Source of the DNA: a virus
IMG/VR virus record: IMGVR_UViG_3300037193_002415
Coordinates: 1 to 27,294 of that record
Length of the DNA stretch: 27,294 nucleotides
Reading direction: 5' to 3' (one strand)
Below, one piece after another: positions 13,641 to 23,584 of this stretch. How positions within the stretch are numbered: position 1 is the stretch's first letter; each line of letters starts with the position of its first letter. A program made the position numbers and the translations under genes. The notes beneath the pieces are model-generated. The model ran no database searches. It was given only the letters and a program-made list of their open reading frames with translations, and was not told the DNA's origin.

Positions 13641-13753
13641 GCATCGTACGATGCCCAGGGAGGAGTGGCCCTGGTGTCCCGTTTCCGAGGCTGTTGACCT
13701 TTCAGCCTTGGGACGTGCATCGTGACACGGCTACGGAGCACACGCCCACCGCG

Positions 13754-14278
13754 TTACAGAATCCGGCGTGACATCTCGTCGGCCACGGCGTTGAAGACGT
13801 TGGCGATGTGCCGCGCCGTCGCCGGAGACGAGACGCCGAACTCCATCTCGTCTCCATCCTCGGTCCGAAGACGCACGATGCCGTAGTGCTTGCGCGACGG
13901 CGGGAGCGTCTCGTCCCCCTGCGGAATGATCTGGGTCAACACCTCGTGCTGGCCGCCTTCGAGCTTCGTCGTTGCCTCGTAGGCCTCCTTGGCCTTGGCG
14001 TAGCCCGACGCGGCCGTGCGAGTCGCGGCGTCGTCGTCGTCCTCGCTGCCTTCCGGCCCGCCGGCATCCGACGCGCGATCGTTCTCGCCATCGGCTTCGA
14101 CACCGGCCTCGTCGGCCAGATCCTGGACCCCCTTGCTGGGATCGTCGTTGGACGTGTCACCGTCCAGCGAGCGTGCCCGCGCGATGTCCAGATCGTTGTC
14201 ACCCTTCCGGTCCAGCTTCCCGGAGTTGCTGGACGTGTTGGCCTTCGCCTTCTTCGAATCGACCTGCTTCTTCGACAT
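13754..14278 (-). CDS. Acidic hypothetical protein (mirror copy)
   Basis: Exact reverse-complement copy of the 174-residue acidic protein at 13017-13541, including its ribosome site. The two copies face each other across the 212-nt central palindrome. Probably not a second gene in nature. Confidence 0.65.
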   Translation of the reverse strand: MSKKQVDSKKAKANTSSNSGKLDRKGDNDLDIARARSLDGDTSNDDPSKGVQDLADEAGVEADGENDRASDAGGPEGSEDDDDAATRTAASGYAKAKEAYEATTKLEGGQHEVLTQIIPQGDETLPPSRKHYGIVRLRTEDGDEMEFGVSSPATARHIANVFNAVADEMSRRIL

Positions 14279-14294
14279 GCTGCCTCTCCTCGAT

Positions 14295-14311
14295 GGGCGG
14301 GCCATCCGCCC
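14295..14311 (-). other. Short GC hairpin between endolysin and last gene (mirror copy)
   Basis: Reverse-complement copy of the 6-bp hairpin at 12984-13000, again between the endolysin stop and the ribosome site of the acidic protein gene. Confidence 0.3.
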
Positions 14312-14328
14312 CGGAACGATGTTACCAC

Positions 14329-14742
14329 CTAGTCGACTGGGGAACCGCCGGTCCATCGCACCAGCCCAGGCGTGGGCCGGATGTCGACATGCACGAACGT
14401 CGCATATAGTCCAAGCCCCCGAAGTTTAGATTCCCCGGCCTTGGCATACTGCAAAATGCGATGGTGAAAGACCGACACCGGCATGCCGGCCGGCGGCCGC
14501 AAATCCAGGGCACGGCCCTGAATATGCTGACTGTATTTCGCGCCACCGATCTTCCGATTGTAGACGACCGTGCGGTAGGCCGACAGCACGACGATAGGCT
14601 TTCCCCCGCACAGACGGCGAATCTCCTCGAACTCTCGTGCAAGAACGACAGCCCGATTCTCCCGCCAGTTGACGGGATACGGCGTGCCGTCCTTGCACGC
14701 CAATTCCTTCCACGTCAGATGGGGCGACGGCCCGTCGATCAC
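14329..14742 (-). CDS. M15-type endolysin (mirror copy)
   Basis: Identical in sequence to the endolysin at 12553-12966, with the same GTG start in a GTGA overlap and the same intact zinc residues (H73, D80, H118). No residue differs, so there is no sign that the copies evolved separately. Confidence 0.8.
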   Translation of the reverse strand: MIDGPSPHLTWKELACKDGTPYPVNWRENRAVVLAREFEEIRRLCGGKPIVVLSAYRTVVYNRKIGGAKYSQHIQGRALDLRPPAGMPVSVFHHRILQYAKAGESKLRGLGLYATFVHVDIRPTPGLVRWTGGSPVD

Positions 14743-15119
14743 CGGCGACCTCCTTTCCAGTATCCCGTGCGGAGCATGCGGCGATAGCGGTTATCCTGCA
14801 AGGCTTTCAAGTTCAGAATGAACGCCACGACGTTCAGCACGAAGATAGTCTGTGGAGCCGCTGGCGGAGCCGTTGACACCGCGAACACCCCGCCATACGT
14901 CAGTGTGCCCAATGCGACAAATCGAGAGATTTCTTCAAACAACTTCTGAAATGCGAGATACCCTCGCTCGCCGTTCACGCCCGACTGCTTCAAAATTCGA
15001 CGGTCGTTCCACGCACTGATGACGCCCCAAACACTGGAGATGAAACCTGTCGTTGACATGATCAGCAACAGTATCTCCCACCCATACGCAGTAGGCCAGA
15101 ACGACAAGGGATCGTTCAT
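14739..15119 (-). CDS. Three-helix holin candidate (mirror copy)
   Basis: Reverse-complement copy of the 126-residue membrane protein at 12176-12556. It keeps the overlaps with both neighbours, so the lysis cassette order is preserved on the minus strand. Confidence 0.62.
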   Translation of the reverse strand: MNDPLSFWPTAYGWEILLLIMSTTGFISSVWGVISAWNDRRILKQSGVNGERGYLAFQKLFEEISRFVALGTLTYGGVFAVSTAPPAAPQTIFVLNVVAFILNLKALQDNRYRRMLRTGYWKGGRR

Positions 15120-15343
15120 CTGTCACCACCGCTTCCACGTGCAGCTGCGCTACGCCGCCCGATGAGCTCGGCCTCCATCTTAAACGCGCGTTCCACATCA
15201 CGAAGCCGCTGGGCCAGCTCCCCCTCATTGACTACCAGGTGTCGAATATCGCGAGGCGACGTGTCGATGTCGCGCTCGTGATCTTCGGCGGGCGTGTATT
15301 CCGTCCGACGGAGTCCCAGGAACGCCATGAGTCGTCTCCACAT
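15116..15343 (-). CDS. Hypothetical 75-residue lysis-region protein (mirror copy)
   Basis: Reverse-complement copy of the small Cys-free protein at 11952-12179, using the corresponding ATG whose first base is at 15343. Confidence 0.57.
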   Translation of the reverse strand: MWRRLMAFLGLRRTEYTPAEDHERDIDTSPRDIRHLVVNEGELAQRLRDVERAFKMEAELIGRRSAAARGSGGDR

Positions 15344-15347
15344 TTCG

Positions 15348-15644
15348 CTACCTCGGCGTATTCTTGGCAATGGCAATCGACGCGATGTCCAGCGACTTTG
15401 CCGTCTTTTGCTGTTCGCCGATCACCATGTCGAATAGCCGATTGCGCTCGTCCACCAGACCTTCGATTCGCTTGTCCTTGTCATCCAACCGGGCCTGGTA
15501 ATACTTCTCCATGTTGGTAAACTCCTGTCTCCAGAGGAGTTCCCCCTTCCGCAGCAACCAGATAACGGTCAGCAATGCGGCAGTGAGGCCGCCCTCAAGA
15601 ATCCAACCAGTAAACCACTCGAACGTGACGGGTGTGCCGTTCAT
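15348..15644 (-). CDS. Membrane/coiled-coil lysis-region protein (mirror copy)
   Basis: Reverse-complement copy of the 98-residue protein at 11651-11947, with one N-terminal membrane helix and a charged coiled-coil tail. Confidence 0.62.
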   Translation of the reverse strand: MNGTPVTFEWFTGWILEGGLTAALLTVIWLLRKGELLWRQEFTNMEKYYQARLDDKDKRIEGLVDERNRLFDMVIGEQQKTAKSLDIASIAIAKNTPR

Positions 15645-15653
15645 GGTTCACCT

Positions 15654-18443
15654 TTAATCAGTCACGTTGAGGTTGTCCATGTCGCCCTGCGGAGCGAACA
15701 CGATGCGATCCCACGCCTCGAGACCAGATGCCACGTTGTCGCTCACATCGATGTTCTGCTCATCGATGACGAGCACACCGTCCATATACACCTGGATGTA
15801 GCCATCGGTGTTATACGTGAACGTGCCGCCGTCGTAGGTGGAAAGCTGCCACCGCACCTCGACTTCGCCCCACCCGGTCTCGTTCCAGAAGTTGTTCGAC
15901 GTGACAATCGGCGTGAATCCGCCCGCGCCGGTGTAGATTTCGAGACCGTTGGTCATCGTCGAGTCGTTGCGGTAGATCGAGATGATCCACGCCGACGACC
16001 GTCGCACCTCTGCCACGTAGGCCCAGACACCGTTGCGAGACGTCTTCGAGTCGAATGTCAGAACGCCCGTGCGCCCCGCCGGCGTCAGCGTTGGCGTCGT
16101 ATACTCACCATTATCTGTGGTGGAACGAACGGCCTGTGAACCATCGGGGCCAATGCCCGCGACCTTCGATACAGATCCGCTAATGTTCTGGTAGCCATCC
16201 GTGGCGAGCGAATTGGCACCGTTGAAGTCGTCAGAATGTAGTGGGGGAGTCACGGGGTCACTGTATGCGGGGGCTACACCCACAGTAAACGTAATGGCGA
16301 CCGCGTTGCCGTGCGACCACGCGGCAGGATCTTTCGATGCGGCGGCTTCTTCCCGACGTGCCAAGTTGATGCGCGTATTGCCCGTGCTGAACGTCGTCTG
16401 GATCGTGTTTCCAAAGCCCGTCGGCGGCACAGGCGTTGGCCCGACACCGCCGGTCTGCATCATAACAACCATCCACAAGTGATTGTCGAACCCGCGCGAC
16501 ATGGCCAGGCTTGGAGGGTCGATGTTCGTGTTCTGTGGATTCAGCACGACCTCAGCCGACGCTTCCACTTCGGCTGCATTCGTCAAGACCAGCGCAATCC
16601 AATGCGCAATGTTCGACGTAGCATTGGTGATGACCAGCTGTTCGTTCGAGCTGACAGCAATCTTCGAAAACAGCGCCACTGTCGGCAACGACAGTGCTAC
16701 GTCGTCCTGGAAGACCTGGACCCATCCACTGGAGGAGCCGGCAGCATTGATTGACAGGTCATTGTGGCTGCTGTGCCCGATGAAGACCATCAGACGGTCG
16801 CCAGGGTTGTGCGGCGGGAACGTGATCGTATAGTTCGAGACCGAACTCGTCACACGCGACAACCAGCCCGTGACAACCGGAAAACCCGTGCCCAAGCCAG
16901 GCGGCGTCGGTGCCGGCGCGGGCGATCCTGTCGTGGTGCCAAGGGAGCCGCCGGCCTGATCGCGGTAGAACTCGATCCACAAATTGAAGAATTCTTCTCC
17001 CTCAATGGCGTGGACCGAGTAGATCAAGTGGTCGTTCTCCTGGCCAGATTCGTCATCGCGCGTGGCCATCGAATCGATCAGGAAATCGATACTTGAAATG
17101 CCTCGATTTGGCAAGTTGACCGTGATGGTCATACCCGGCCGCAGCCGGTCATCGTAGGTGTCAAACGTAAGAACGCGCGGCGTCCGCGAATACCGTCGAA
17201 GCAAATCGTCGGCGTGCGCCTCGGCGTCGGCGGCGTTCGTAATGCTGTCGACCTGCGTGATCTTGGTGCGAAGGCGGTGCGCGGTGATACCGGCCGGATC
17301 AGTGCGATTGACGACCAACGGTCCCTGGGTCAGATAGATCAACGACCAGGAGTCGCCACTGCCCAATGCGCTGGACCGAACCAGCTCGTTCGTCAGCGGA
17401 TTATACGTCCACTCCAGCGCATCGACACCTTCGCGTCCGACGGGCAAGTCGTAGGTGGCACCGCTGATCGTAACGGTGATGTAGCCGCGTGAGATGACGC
17501 CACCGACCGGCGCTCCTGTCAGTGTCCAACGTGCCGTGGAGCCGTCGCCTGTGGCGGTGTCGGTATACTCGAATTGCCCACTACCGCCATACCACACCCA
17601 CTGGGAGTTGCGATACTGGTTGTAGGTCTTGTTAATCTTTACCGTGTCCGCCAGCGGATACGAGCTATCCAAGTCGAAGGGGGCCAGCCAGGTGCCAGGC
17701 TCAATCCACCGGACCACCTTGAACTGATCGATGACGAAGACCCACCCGGACTTCAGCGAGAGGTCTTTCCAGACCTCCATGATATACTTGAACGCATAGC
17801 CCAGCACGCCCAACGTCGGCCCGGCGGCCATCGCCGGATCGCGGACAATCCCATACTGGGAGTCTAGCCCACTGGTGAGAGACCAGTCCACGTGGTCGCG
17901 CAACGTGCCGGCGCCGGCACTGCTGATGCCGTTGATTAGCACTTCTTCTGCGGCGGCGTTGTAATCCGCGCAGTCGATGCGCATCAGAATGCCGTCGTCA
18001 GCAAAGAACGGCTGCTCGTCGTAGTCGACGATCATGCCGCAAAACTTGCGGTCACCGACACGTGCGGACGCGCTGGCCACGGTGGTGACGGCGGCAATCT
18101 CAATCTCGACTTGAGACCCTGACATGAACGTCAGAATCTTGGCATGGTGATCGGCCCCTGCCGTTCCCGCACCAGGAATGACGATGGCGCGGCCCTCGTC
18201 GTCGGCTGTGAACGTGCCCACACTGGCGGTAACGACGACGTTGCCGGCGCCGATGCTGACCGTCAGCGTGCGCTCGTTTGTGGTGTAAATGACCTCATCG
18301 TCGAGGTCAGGGCGCACCAATCCGCTGGTGTCCAGGAACTCCATGCTGAAGATTGCGCGTGTGTTCAGTTGGAAATCGAAATCTGGTGTTCCAATCCGAA
18401 CGTAGTTGGTGCGTTCTACGCCATTGATATACAGTGAATCCAT
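15654..18443 (-). CDS. Tail-tip hub/receptor-binding protein (mirror copy)
   Basis: Reverse-complement copy of the 929-residue protein at 8852-11641. Tip adhesins diversify quickly in nature; complete identity of the two copies argues strongly that this is one gene represented twice. Confidence 0.72.
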   Translation of the reverse strand: MDSLYINGVERTNYVRIGTPDFDFQLNTRAIFSMEFLDTSGLVRPDLDDEVIYTTNERTLTVSIGAGNVVVTASVGTFTADDEGRAIVIPGAGTAGADHHAKILTFMSGSQVEIEIAAVTTVASASARVGDRKFCGMIVDYDEQPFFADDGILMRIDCADYNAAAEEVLINGISSAGAGTLRDHVDWSLTSGLDSQYGIVRDPAMAAGPTLGVLGYAFKYIMEVWKDLSLKSGWVFVIDQFKVVRWIEPGTWLAPFDLDSSYPLADTVKINKTYNQYRNSQWVWYGGSGQFEYTDTATGDGSTARWTLTGAPVGGVISRGYITVTISGATYDLPVGREGVDALEWTYNPLTNELVRSSALGSGDSWSLIYLTQGPLVVNRTDPAGITAHRLRTKITQVDSITNAADAEAHADDLLRRYSRTPRVLTFDTYDDRLRPGMTITVNLPNRGISSIDFLIDSMATRDDESGQENDHLIYSVHAIEGEEFFNLWIEFYRDQAGGSLGTTTGSPAPAPTPPGLGTGFPVVTGWLSRVTSSVSNYTITFPPHNPGDRLMVFIGHSSHNDLSINAAGSSSGWVQVFQDDVALSLPTVALFSKIAVSSNEQLVITNATSNIAHWIALVLTNAAEVEASAEVVLNPQNTNIDPPSLAMSRGFDNHLWMVVMMQTGGVGPTPVPPTGFGNTIQTTFSTGNTRINLARREEAAASKDPAAWSHGNAVAITFTVGVAPAYSDPVTPPLHSDDFNGANSLATDGYQNISGSVSKVAGIGPDGSQAVRSTTDNGEYTTPTLTPAGRTGVLTFDSKTSRNGVWAYVAEVRRSSAWIISIYRNDSTMTNGLEIYTGAGGFTPIVTSNNFWNETGWGEVEVRWQLSTYDGGTFTYNTDGYIQVYMDGVLVIDEQNIDVSDNVASGLEAWDRIVFAPQGDMDNLNVTD

Positions 18444-18449
18444 GGTCCT

Positions 18450-21400
18450 TCACCGCGTGTTGATGCCCCGCACGCGCAATACCCCCGGCATGTGCCGCGC
18501 ATTGCTTAGCGACACCTTACGGCCATCCAAGTAAACGTTCGTAACGATGGGTTCCCGGTCCCCGAAATCAAGCCCCGACGACAGCGGAATAACGGCCTCG
18601 GGACCGCGCTCCCCGATGTAGGCCAACGTGCGACGACGCACGACGCCGCCCTCGGCCATCTCGGGCACATCGGGGCCGTTGTTCGTGTTCGGCGGGCGCG
18701 ACGGCGGATCGTAATCCTCGTCCCAGGGCGGACGGTCGCCCCATTCCCAGTCGATGACAATGGGCGGCGGCTGCGGGAAGTCCTCGAACACATCCTCGGC
18801 TTTGCCCCGCACATCGTCCATGGAGTTCTTGGCCTCCTCCGCCATGTCCCTCCATGCCTGCGGAATTTCGCCGCCCAAGGCTTCGATGATCGCCGAGAAC
18901 CCTTCCATGAGGATGTCGTTGGTGGACAACTCCTTTTCCTTGAGCAGGCCCATCTCCCGTGCCTGGTTGATAAGCTTCTGCGTGTTCTCGTCGATAACGA
19001 AGCCGTATTCCTCGTTCGCGGACAGCACTGCTTCCAAGAACGGAATCATTGCCTTGACGGCGAACGACTGATCGATGCCGAGGGCCTGCGCCTCGGCCTG
19101 CAGCCGGTCATACATCGCCATGCCCTGTTCCTGCATCAGCGCGAACGTTTCGGCATTCAAACCGCCGATGTTCGACAGCGCCAGCATCGCCTCGCCCATG
19201 GCGCCCACGCCATTGACCAGCGCCGGCTGCTTGGTCATGAGCTCGTCGATCAGGAACAGCTGCTTGATGGCGGCGTTGTCGGCCTCGAGTCCAAGGTCGG
19301 TATACGCCTGCTTCAATGCCTGAACGGCCGGCTGGATTGAACTAAACGCCTGAATGACACCGACGCCGTTCTCCATCGAGGCGTTGAAACCGGCCATCGT
19401 AATCAGGCCAATACGCTCCATCTCACCACGCATGGCGGCGGCGCCCTCGGTCTGTTTCTTCTGAAGCTCGGCCAACTTGGCCTGAAGTTCGGCACGCTCC
19501 TTGTCGATGTCGGCCAGTTTCTGCTGATCCTCGACGCCGAGGTCGCCCTCGGACTTACCGCCCATGGCCTCGAGACGCTGCTTGTCGAGCTCTTTCAGGG
19601 CATCCTGGGCGCCCTTAATTTCGTCGGCAAGGCCCGCATATTTCTCGCCTGCAGCGCCGGCCACAGTCGCCATGGCTCCGCCAAACCGCTCGGTCTGGGC
19701 GGCGATGAATTCCGTGATGGCGGCAACTTCCAAGCCAGTCTCGCGGACCAACTTGAGGATTTCGGCAAATTCCTTGGTTGCCACACGCCCAGAGTTGACG
19801 ATGACGTTAGCAAACGTCTGGAAGTTCTCGTTCAACACGTGCGTGGCTTGTGCCGCGGTCAGGCCGCCCGTCTCCAATTCGACGAACACGTCACGAAGCT
19901 TACCGATGAACTTGTCGAAGTTCAGCTCGTTCAGACCACCGGCCTCCTCGATGATCTTGTCCATGTTCATCAAGGTCGCGGCCGTGCGAGACAGGTTCTC
20001 ATCCCGCATCATGGCCTTAATGCCCTCGGCCAATCCCTGGGAAATGTCCTGGCCCCATTCGTGGCCGACGCGCTTCATGATGCTGCGCGTCTCGCGTCCT
20101 CGGAACACGGCGACGATGATTCCGACGATGGCGCCCGCTACGGCGCCCCACACGCCCGCCATGGCTGCGCCCTTGGCCATGCCGGCGGCCATAGCAGCGC
20201 CGTAGGCGACGGTGCCGCCCATCATGGCGCCGGACAACGCGCCGCCCAGCATGTTCTTGCCCAGGGAGGCGCCGCCCGTGGCCTGCATCATGCCGCTGAT
20301 GCCGCTGATCAATCCGCTGGCCAGCCCGATAAAGCTGGCTGCAATTTCGCCGCCGGCGCCCTTGGCGTTGTTCTTTAGAGACTCGAAACCTTTGTCCATA
20401 CGGACCAAGTTTTCGACAACTCGGTTTGCCGCCGTGCCCATCAGCGACATGCCCGAGATAATCTCGCCAACGGACTTGGCAAAGCCGCCAAACGAATCAC
20501 CAGCCACTTGCGACAGGTTGGAGAATGCGCTGGACAGCTCACTCAACTGGGAGTTGACCTGAACGAACGGATTGCTGGCGTTCATCTGGTCGAACCACTT
20601 CTTGAACGCCTGCCACAATGTGTTAGCCGTATATTGGCCGGTCTCTCGCATCTGGTTGAAGTCGCGCTTCATGTCAGCAGCGGCTTCATCCATAGCCTTG
20701 GCGGTCTGAACACCGGCGTCCTTCATCCGCTGGACAATCGCATCGGCGGTGCCCTTCGCTTTCTTGGTCTCGAAATCGTAGAAAGCATTGATGGCCGCAC
20801 GAACGCGGTCGCGCATCTCGGCATTGGCCGAATACTTCGTTTCGGCCGCATCCAGCTCTTTCTGACGTTCCTTTTCGATTTGGGCGATGCGCGCATCCGA
20901 TGCGGTCATGAACTGAGAGTTCAGACGGAACTCAAAGTCCATGGCCTTCTGCATCATCTTCTCACGCTCTTCATCGACCTTGGCGAATTCCTCGAAGAGC
21001 TTCTTCAACGGCTCGTCCGACACCTGGGAGAGCTTCTGGATGTCTTCCCAGATTTTTTCCATCGCCTTGTCTTCCTTGATGACTCGGAACCCGAGCTCAT
21101 AGGCCTGGAAGACATCGGAGGTAGCCAACCCCCAGATTTTGGTGCGACGGGCGGCGTCCTCAACCTTGGAGCCGTATTCCTCGAACATCAACATCAGTCG
21201 TTCGCCGCCCGTGTTGCCGGCAGCGAAATTGATTTTCAAGGCCTCGTCAAGCTGTGCAAGCTCCTTCTTGAACTTGTCGAGGAGCTCAATCTTCTCCTTG
21301 GGCGACGTAGGCATGCCCGGAGTCGGTGTCGCCGGAGGTCTTACTGCAGGGTCCGGCCCAAGCTTGATGTCATCGCCACGGAAGCCAGCGGCCCTTTTCA

Positions 21401-23573
21401 GTTCGTTGAAACGACGTGTGGCCTCTTCAAGGTGGTTATTCAGCGCAATCAACGACTGGCTACGTTCCTCTACAGAGAACGGAACCAACGTGGACAACCC
21501 GCCCGGCCCCACTTCAATCCGCTTGGCTCGCCCCGCCATGACCTCATCGATGCGAGCCTGAATCGCCTGAAGCTCTGCTTCGGCCGCCGCAACTTCTGCC
21601 AAGCGCTGTTCGCGCATGAACGTCAGTAGTTTCCGACGCTCTACGGCCTGATTCTTCAGTTCATTGGTGAGCGACTTTGACCGCTCTTCTTCTTCCTTGA
21701 ATGCCTTTGAACTGAGGCTTGATGCGTCAGCCAGCATGCGGGTAGAGGCGTCCAGCGCCATCTGTTCCGCCTGCGTGCGCTTGGTCTGACCATTCATCGC
21801 CTCATACATGGCGACGGCGGTTTCCAGCTGTCGTGTGCGCTTTTCGAACGTCTCCCGTCCCTCGCTGCTCAACTGGGAGGCGAGCTTCGACTCGGCCGTA
21901 TACATCTGATACAGCGCGATACCCAGTGCCGTAACTGCCCCGATCGCCAGCCCCCACGGCCCCAGCATGAACGTCACCGCACGGCTCAGCAACGTGACGC
22001 CCCCGGCGGCGGTCGTCGCAGCGGTCCCTGTGGCGGCGATGGATGTTGCGGCTGTTGCAGCGACGGGGGCAACCGTCTGCAGCGATGTCTTGAACGCCGC
22101 ATTCGCCTGGGCCGCTGCCGCCAACGGCGACGAGGCGGATACGGCGGACTTGGCAAACGTCGCCTGCACTGCGGCGGCCTGTGCGGCAGCGGCAGCGGCG
22201 GCAGCCTGACTGGCAATCGCGGACTGGGCCGATGCGGCACTCATCGAGTGAATGGCCTTCGTTGCCAGACCGACGGTGCCCAACAATCCGGAGAAGATGC
22301 CACTGAGCCCCCGGAGCGCCAGCATCCAGGACCCAGTGATGGCAATGGCTGGCCCCAATGCTGCCCCGAAACCTACCACGACGACCATGGCCGCCTTGAC
22401 TTCGGTGGACAGTGTGCCGAACCATCGGACGAACGAGCCAAAAATCTCAATGCCCTTCTTCAGGGCAGGAATCAGGTAATCGTTGACGACCGGAACCAGC
22501 TCACGGCCCAACTGAATGACCAAGGCTTCAAACTGGTGCCGCAACGACAGTAGCTGGTTCGACATGGCGCCCATCTGCTTTGCCGCCACGTCCATGGAAG
22601 CGCCAGCCGCATGATCGAGGAGCTTGTTGAACCGCTCCATCTCGTTGCCGAATCCCAGCAGTGCCATCGTGGCCTGCTTGGAACGATCAGGGAAACCCAA
22701 CAGATTCAACAACACGCGCCGCTGCTGGACGGACATGTCAGCCATTTTGTTCTCGAGATCTCGGATAATAGCTCCCAGATCCCGCATGGCGCCATTCGTC
22801 TCGTAGACGGCGAGCCCCTGCTTCTTCCAATTCTCGGCGTGACGAATGCTGACGGTCTGCATGTCGCGAAGGACCATCAGCAACTGCGTGCCGGCCTTGG
22901 CACCCGTGATGCCGCCCTGCGCAAAGGCCATCAGGGCGGCCAACCCCTGTTCGGCCGTGACGTTGTAGGCGCGAAGCGCACCCTTGGTATTGATCAGCGC
23001 CTTTGCGAAATCCTCGGTCGTGCCGACGGCCGCGTTGTTGGCCGTCACCAGAAGGTCCGACATCTTCTGGAGGCCAGCCACGTTATCGGTCACGCCCAAC
23101 ATCTTCAGGCCAACACCCTGCACCGTCGTGGCCAGGTATTCGCCGGCCTTGGACAAATCGATGACACCGGCCTGGGCGAACGTGGCGACGGTGCCCAACG
23201 ATGCCATCGAGTCCTTTGCAGAGAAGCCCGCCGACGCCAAATCGTAATAGGCCTCCGCGGCTTCTTTTGCCGAGAACTTTGTCGTCTTGGAAATCGAGAG
23301 CGCAACGTCCTCCATCTGACGACGGAGGCTGGCGCTCATGTCGCCCATGATGGCGGTCGACTCGGTCATAGCCTTGTCGAATTCAAGGCCAAACTTCGCG
23401 ACCGCCCCCATGGCAATACCGAGCGGAATCGTAACACCAGCACTGATGCGAGAGCCAAGAAAGAACAATCGGGTGCCGAAGCGCTCGATATTCGTCTCGG
23501 CTTCTCGCAACCCGGCCGCCACGCCGGATGCGTTGACGCCTACACTGACAAGCAACTGGCCGATGGTGGCCAT
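18450..23573 (-). CDS. Tape measure protein (mirror copy)
   Basis: Reverse-complement copy of the 1707-residue tape measure at 3722-8845, with the TP901-type core and the C-terminal GERGPEAVIPL motif. A phage keeping two identical 5.1-kb tape measure genes head to head would be unprecedented to my knowledge and unstable. Confidence 0.9.
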   Translation of the reverse strand: MATIGQLLVSVGVNASGVAAGLREAETNIERFGTRLFFLGSRISAGVTIPLGIAMGAVAKFGLEFDKAMTESTAIMGDMSASLRRQMEDVALSISKTTKFSAKEAAEAYYDLASAGFSAKDSMASLGTVATFAQAGVIDLSKAGEYLATTVQGVGLKMLGVTDNVAGLQKMSDLLVTANNAAVGTTEDFAKALINTKGALRAYNVTAEQGLAALMAFAQGGITGAKAGTQLLMVLRDMQTVSIRHAENWKKQGLAVYETNGAMRDLGAIIRDLENKMADMSVQQRRVLLNLLGFPDRSKQATMALLGFGNEMERFNKLLDHAAGASMDVAAKQMGAMSNQLLSLRHQFEALVIQLGRELVPVVNDYLIPALKKGIEIFGSFVRWFGTLSTEVKAAMVVVVGFGAALGPAIAITGSWMLALRGLSGIFSGLLGTVGLATKAIHSMSAASAQSAIASQAAAAAAAAQAAAVQATFAKSAVSASSPLAAAAQANAAFKTSLQTVAPVAATAATSIAATGTAATTAAGGVTLLSRAVTFMLGPWGLAIGAVTALGIALYQMYTAESKLASQLSSEGRETFEKRTRQLETAVAMYEAMNGQTKRTQAEQMALDASTRMLADASSLSSKAFKEEEERSKSLTNELKNQAVERRKLLTFMREQRLAEVAAAEAELQAIQARIDEVMAGRAKRIEVGPGGLSTLVPFSVEERSQSLIALNNHLEEATRRFNELKRAAGFRGDDIKLGPDPAVRPPATPTPGMPTSPKEKIELLDKFKKELAQLDEALKINFAAGNTGGERLMLMFEEYGSKVEDAARRTKIWGLATSDVFQAYELGFRVIKEDKAMEKIWEDIQKLSQVSDEPLKKLFEEFAKVDEEREKMMQKAMDFEFRLNSQFMTASDARIAQIEKERQKELDAAETKYSANAEMRDRVRAAINAFYDFETKKAKGTADAIVQRMKDAGVQTAKAMDEAAADMKRDFNQMRETGQYTANTLWQAFKKWFDQMNASNPFVQVNSQLSELSSAFSNLSQVAGDSFGGFAKSVGEIISGMSLMGTAANRVVENLVRMDKGFESLKNNAKGAGGEIAASFIGLASGLISGISGMMQATGGASLGKNMLGGALSGAMMGGTVAYGAAMAAGMAKGAAMAGVWGAVAGAIVGIIVAVFRGRETRSIMKRVGHEWGQDISQGLAEGIKAMMRDENLSRTAATLMNMDKIIEEAGGLNELNFDKFIGKLRDVFVELETGGLTAAQATHVLNENFQTFANVIVNSGRVATKEFAEILKLVRETGLEVAAITEFIAAQTERFGGAMATVAGAAGEKYAGLADEIKGAQDALKELDKQRLEAMGGKSEGDLGVEDQQKLADIDKERAELQAKLAELQKKQTEGAAAMRGEMERIGLITMAGFNASMENGVGVIQAFSSIQPAVQALKQAYTDLGLEADNAAIKQLFLIDELMTKQPALVNGVGAMGEAMLALSNIGGLNAETFALMQEQGMAMYDRLQAEAQALGIDQSFAVKAMIPFLEAVLSANEEYGFVIDENTQKLINQAREMGLLKEKELSTNDILMEGFSAIIEALGGEIPQAWRDMAEEAKNSMDDVRGKAEDVFEDFPQPPPIVIDWEWGDRPPWDEDYDPPSRPPNTNNGPDVPEMAEGGVVRRRTLAYIGERGPEAVIPLSSGLDFGDREPIVTNVYLDGRKVSLSNARHMPGVLRVRGINTR

Positions 23574-23584
23574 ACTGGTGTCCC

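Larger units (their letters stand above)
13542..13753. repeat. Gene-free central palindrome (two 106-nt arms around the axis)
   Basis: No gene is seen here. The arms are exact complements meeting at GCATCGTACGATGC (13641-13654). Within each arm there are two small self-complementary elements, so the region can form several alternative hairpins. Bases 13635-13660 on their own form a 26-bp palindrome. No T-run, good promoter or RNA gene was found. The region follows the last gene of the left arm by a single base, so the switch to reverse complement falls between genes, not inside one. Confidence 0.9.

Noticed and set aside
13572-13647. ACGATGC (13572-13578) is complementary to GCATCGT (13641-13647), suggesting snap-back priming at a 7-bp seed.
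   Set aside because: Snap-back at this seed would leave 13579-13640 as an unpaired spacer and resume copying upstream of 13572. The observed palindrome has no spacer and continues from 13647, so the seed does not explain the axis.
13594-13701. TTGACC (13694-13699 on +, mirrored on - at 13596-13601) as a -35 box of a promoter near the axis.
   Set aside because: No TATAAT-like box lies 16-18 nt downstream in either copy, and the direction would be antisense to the adjacent gene.
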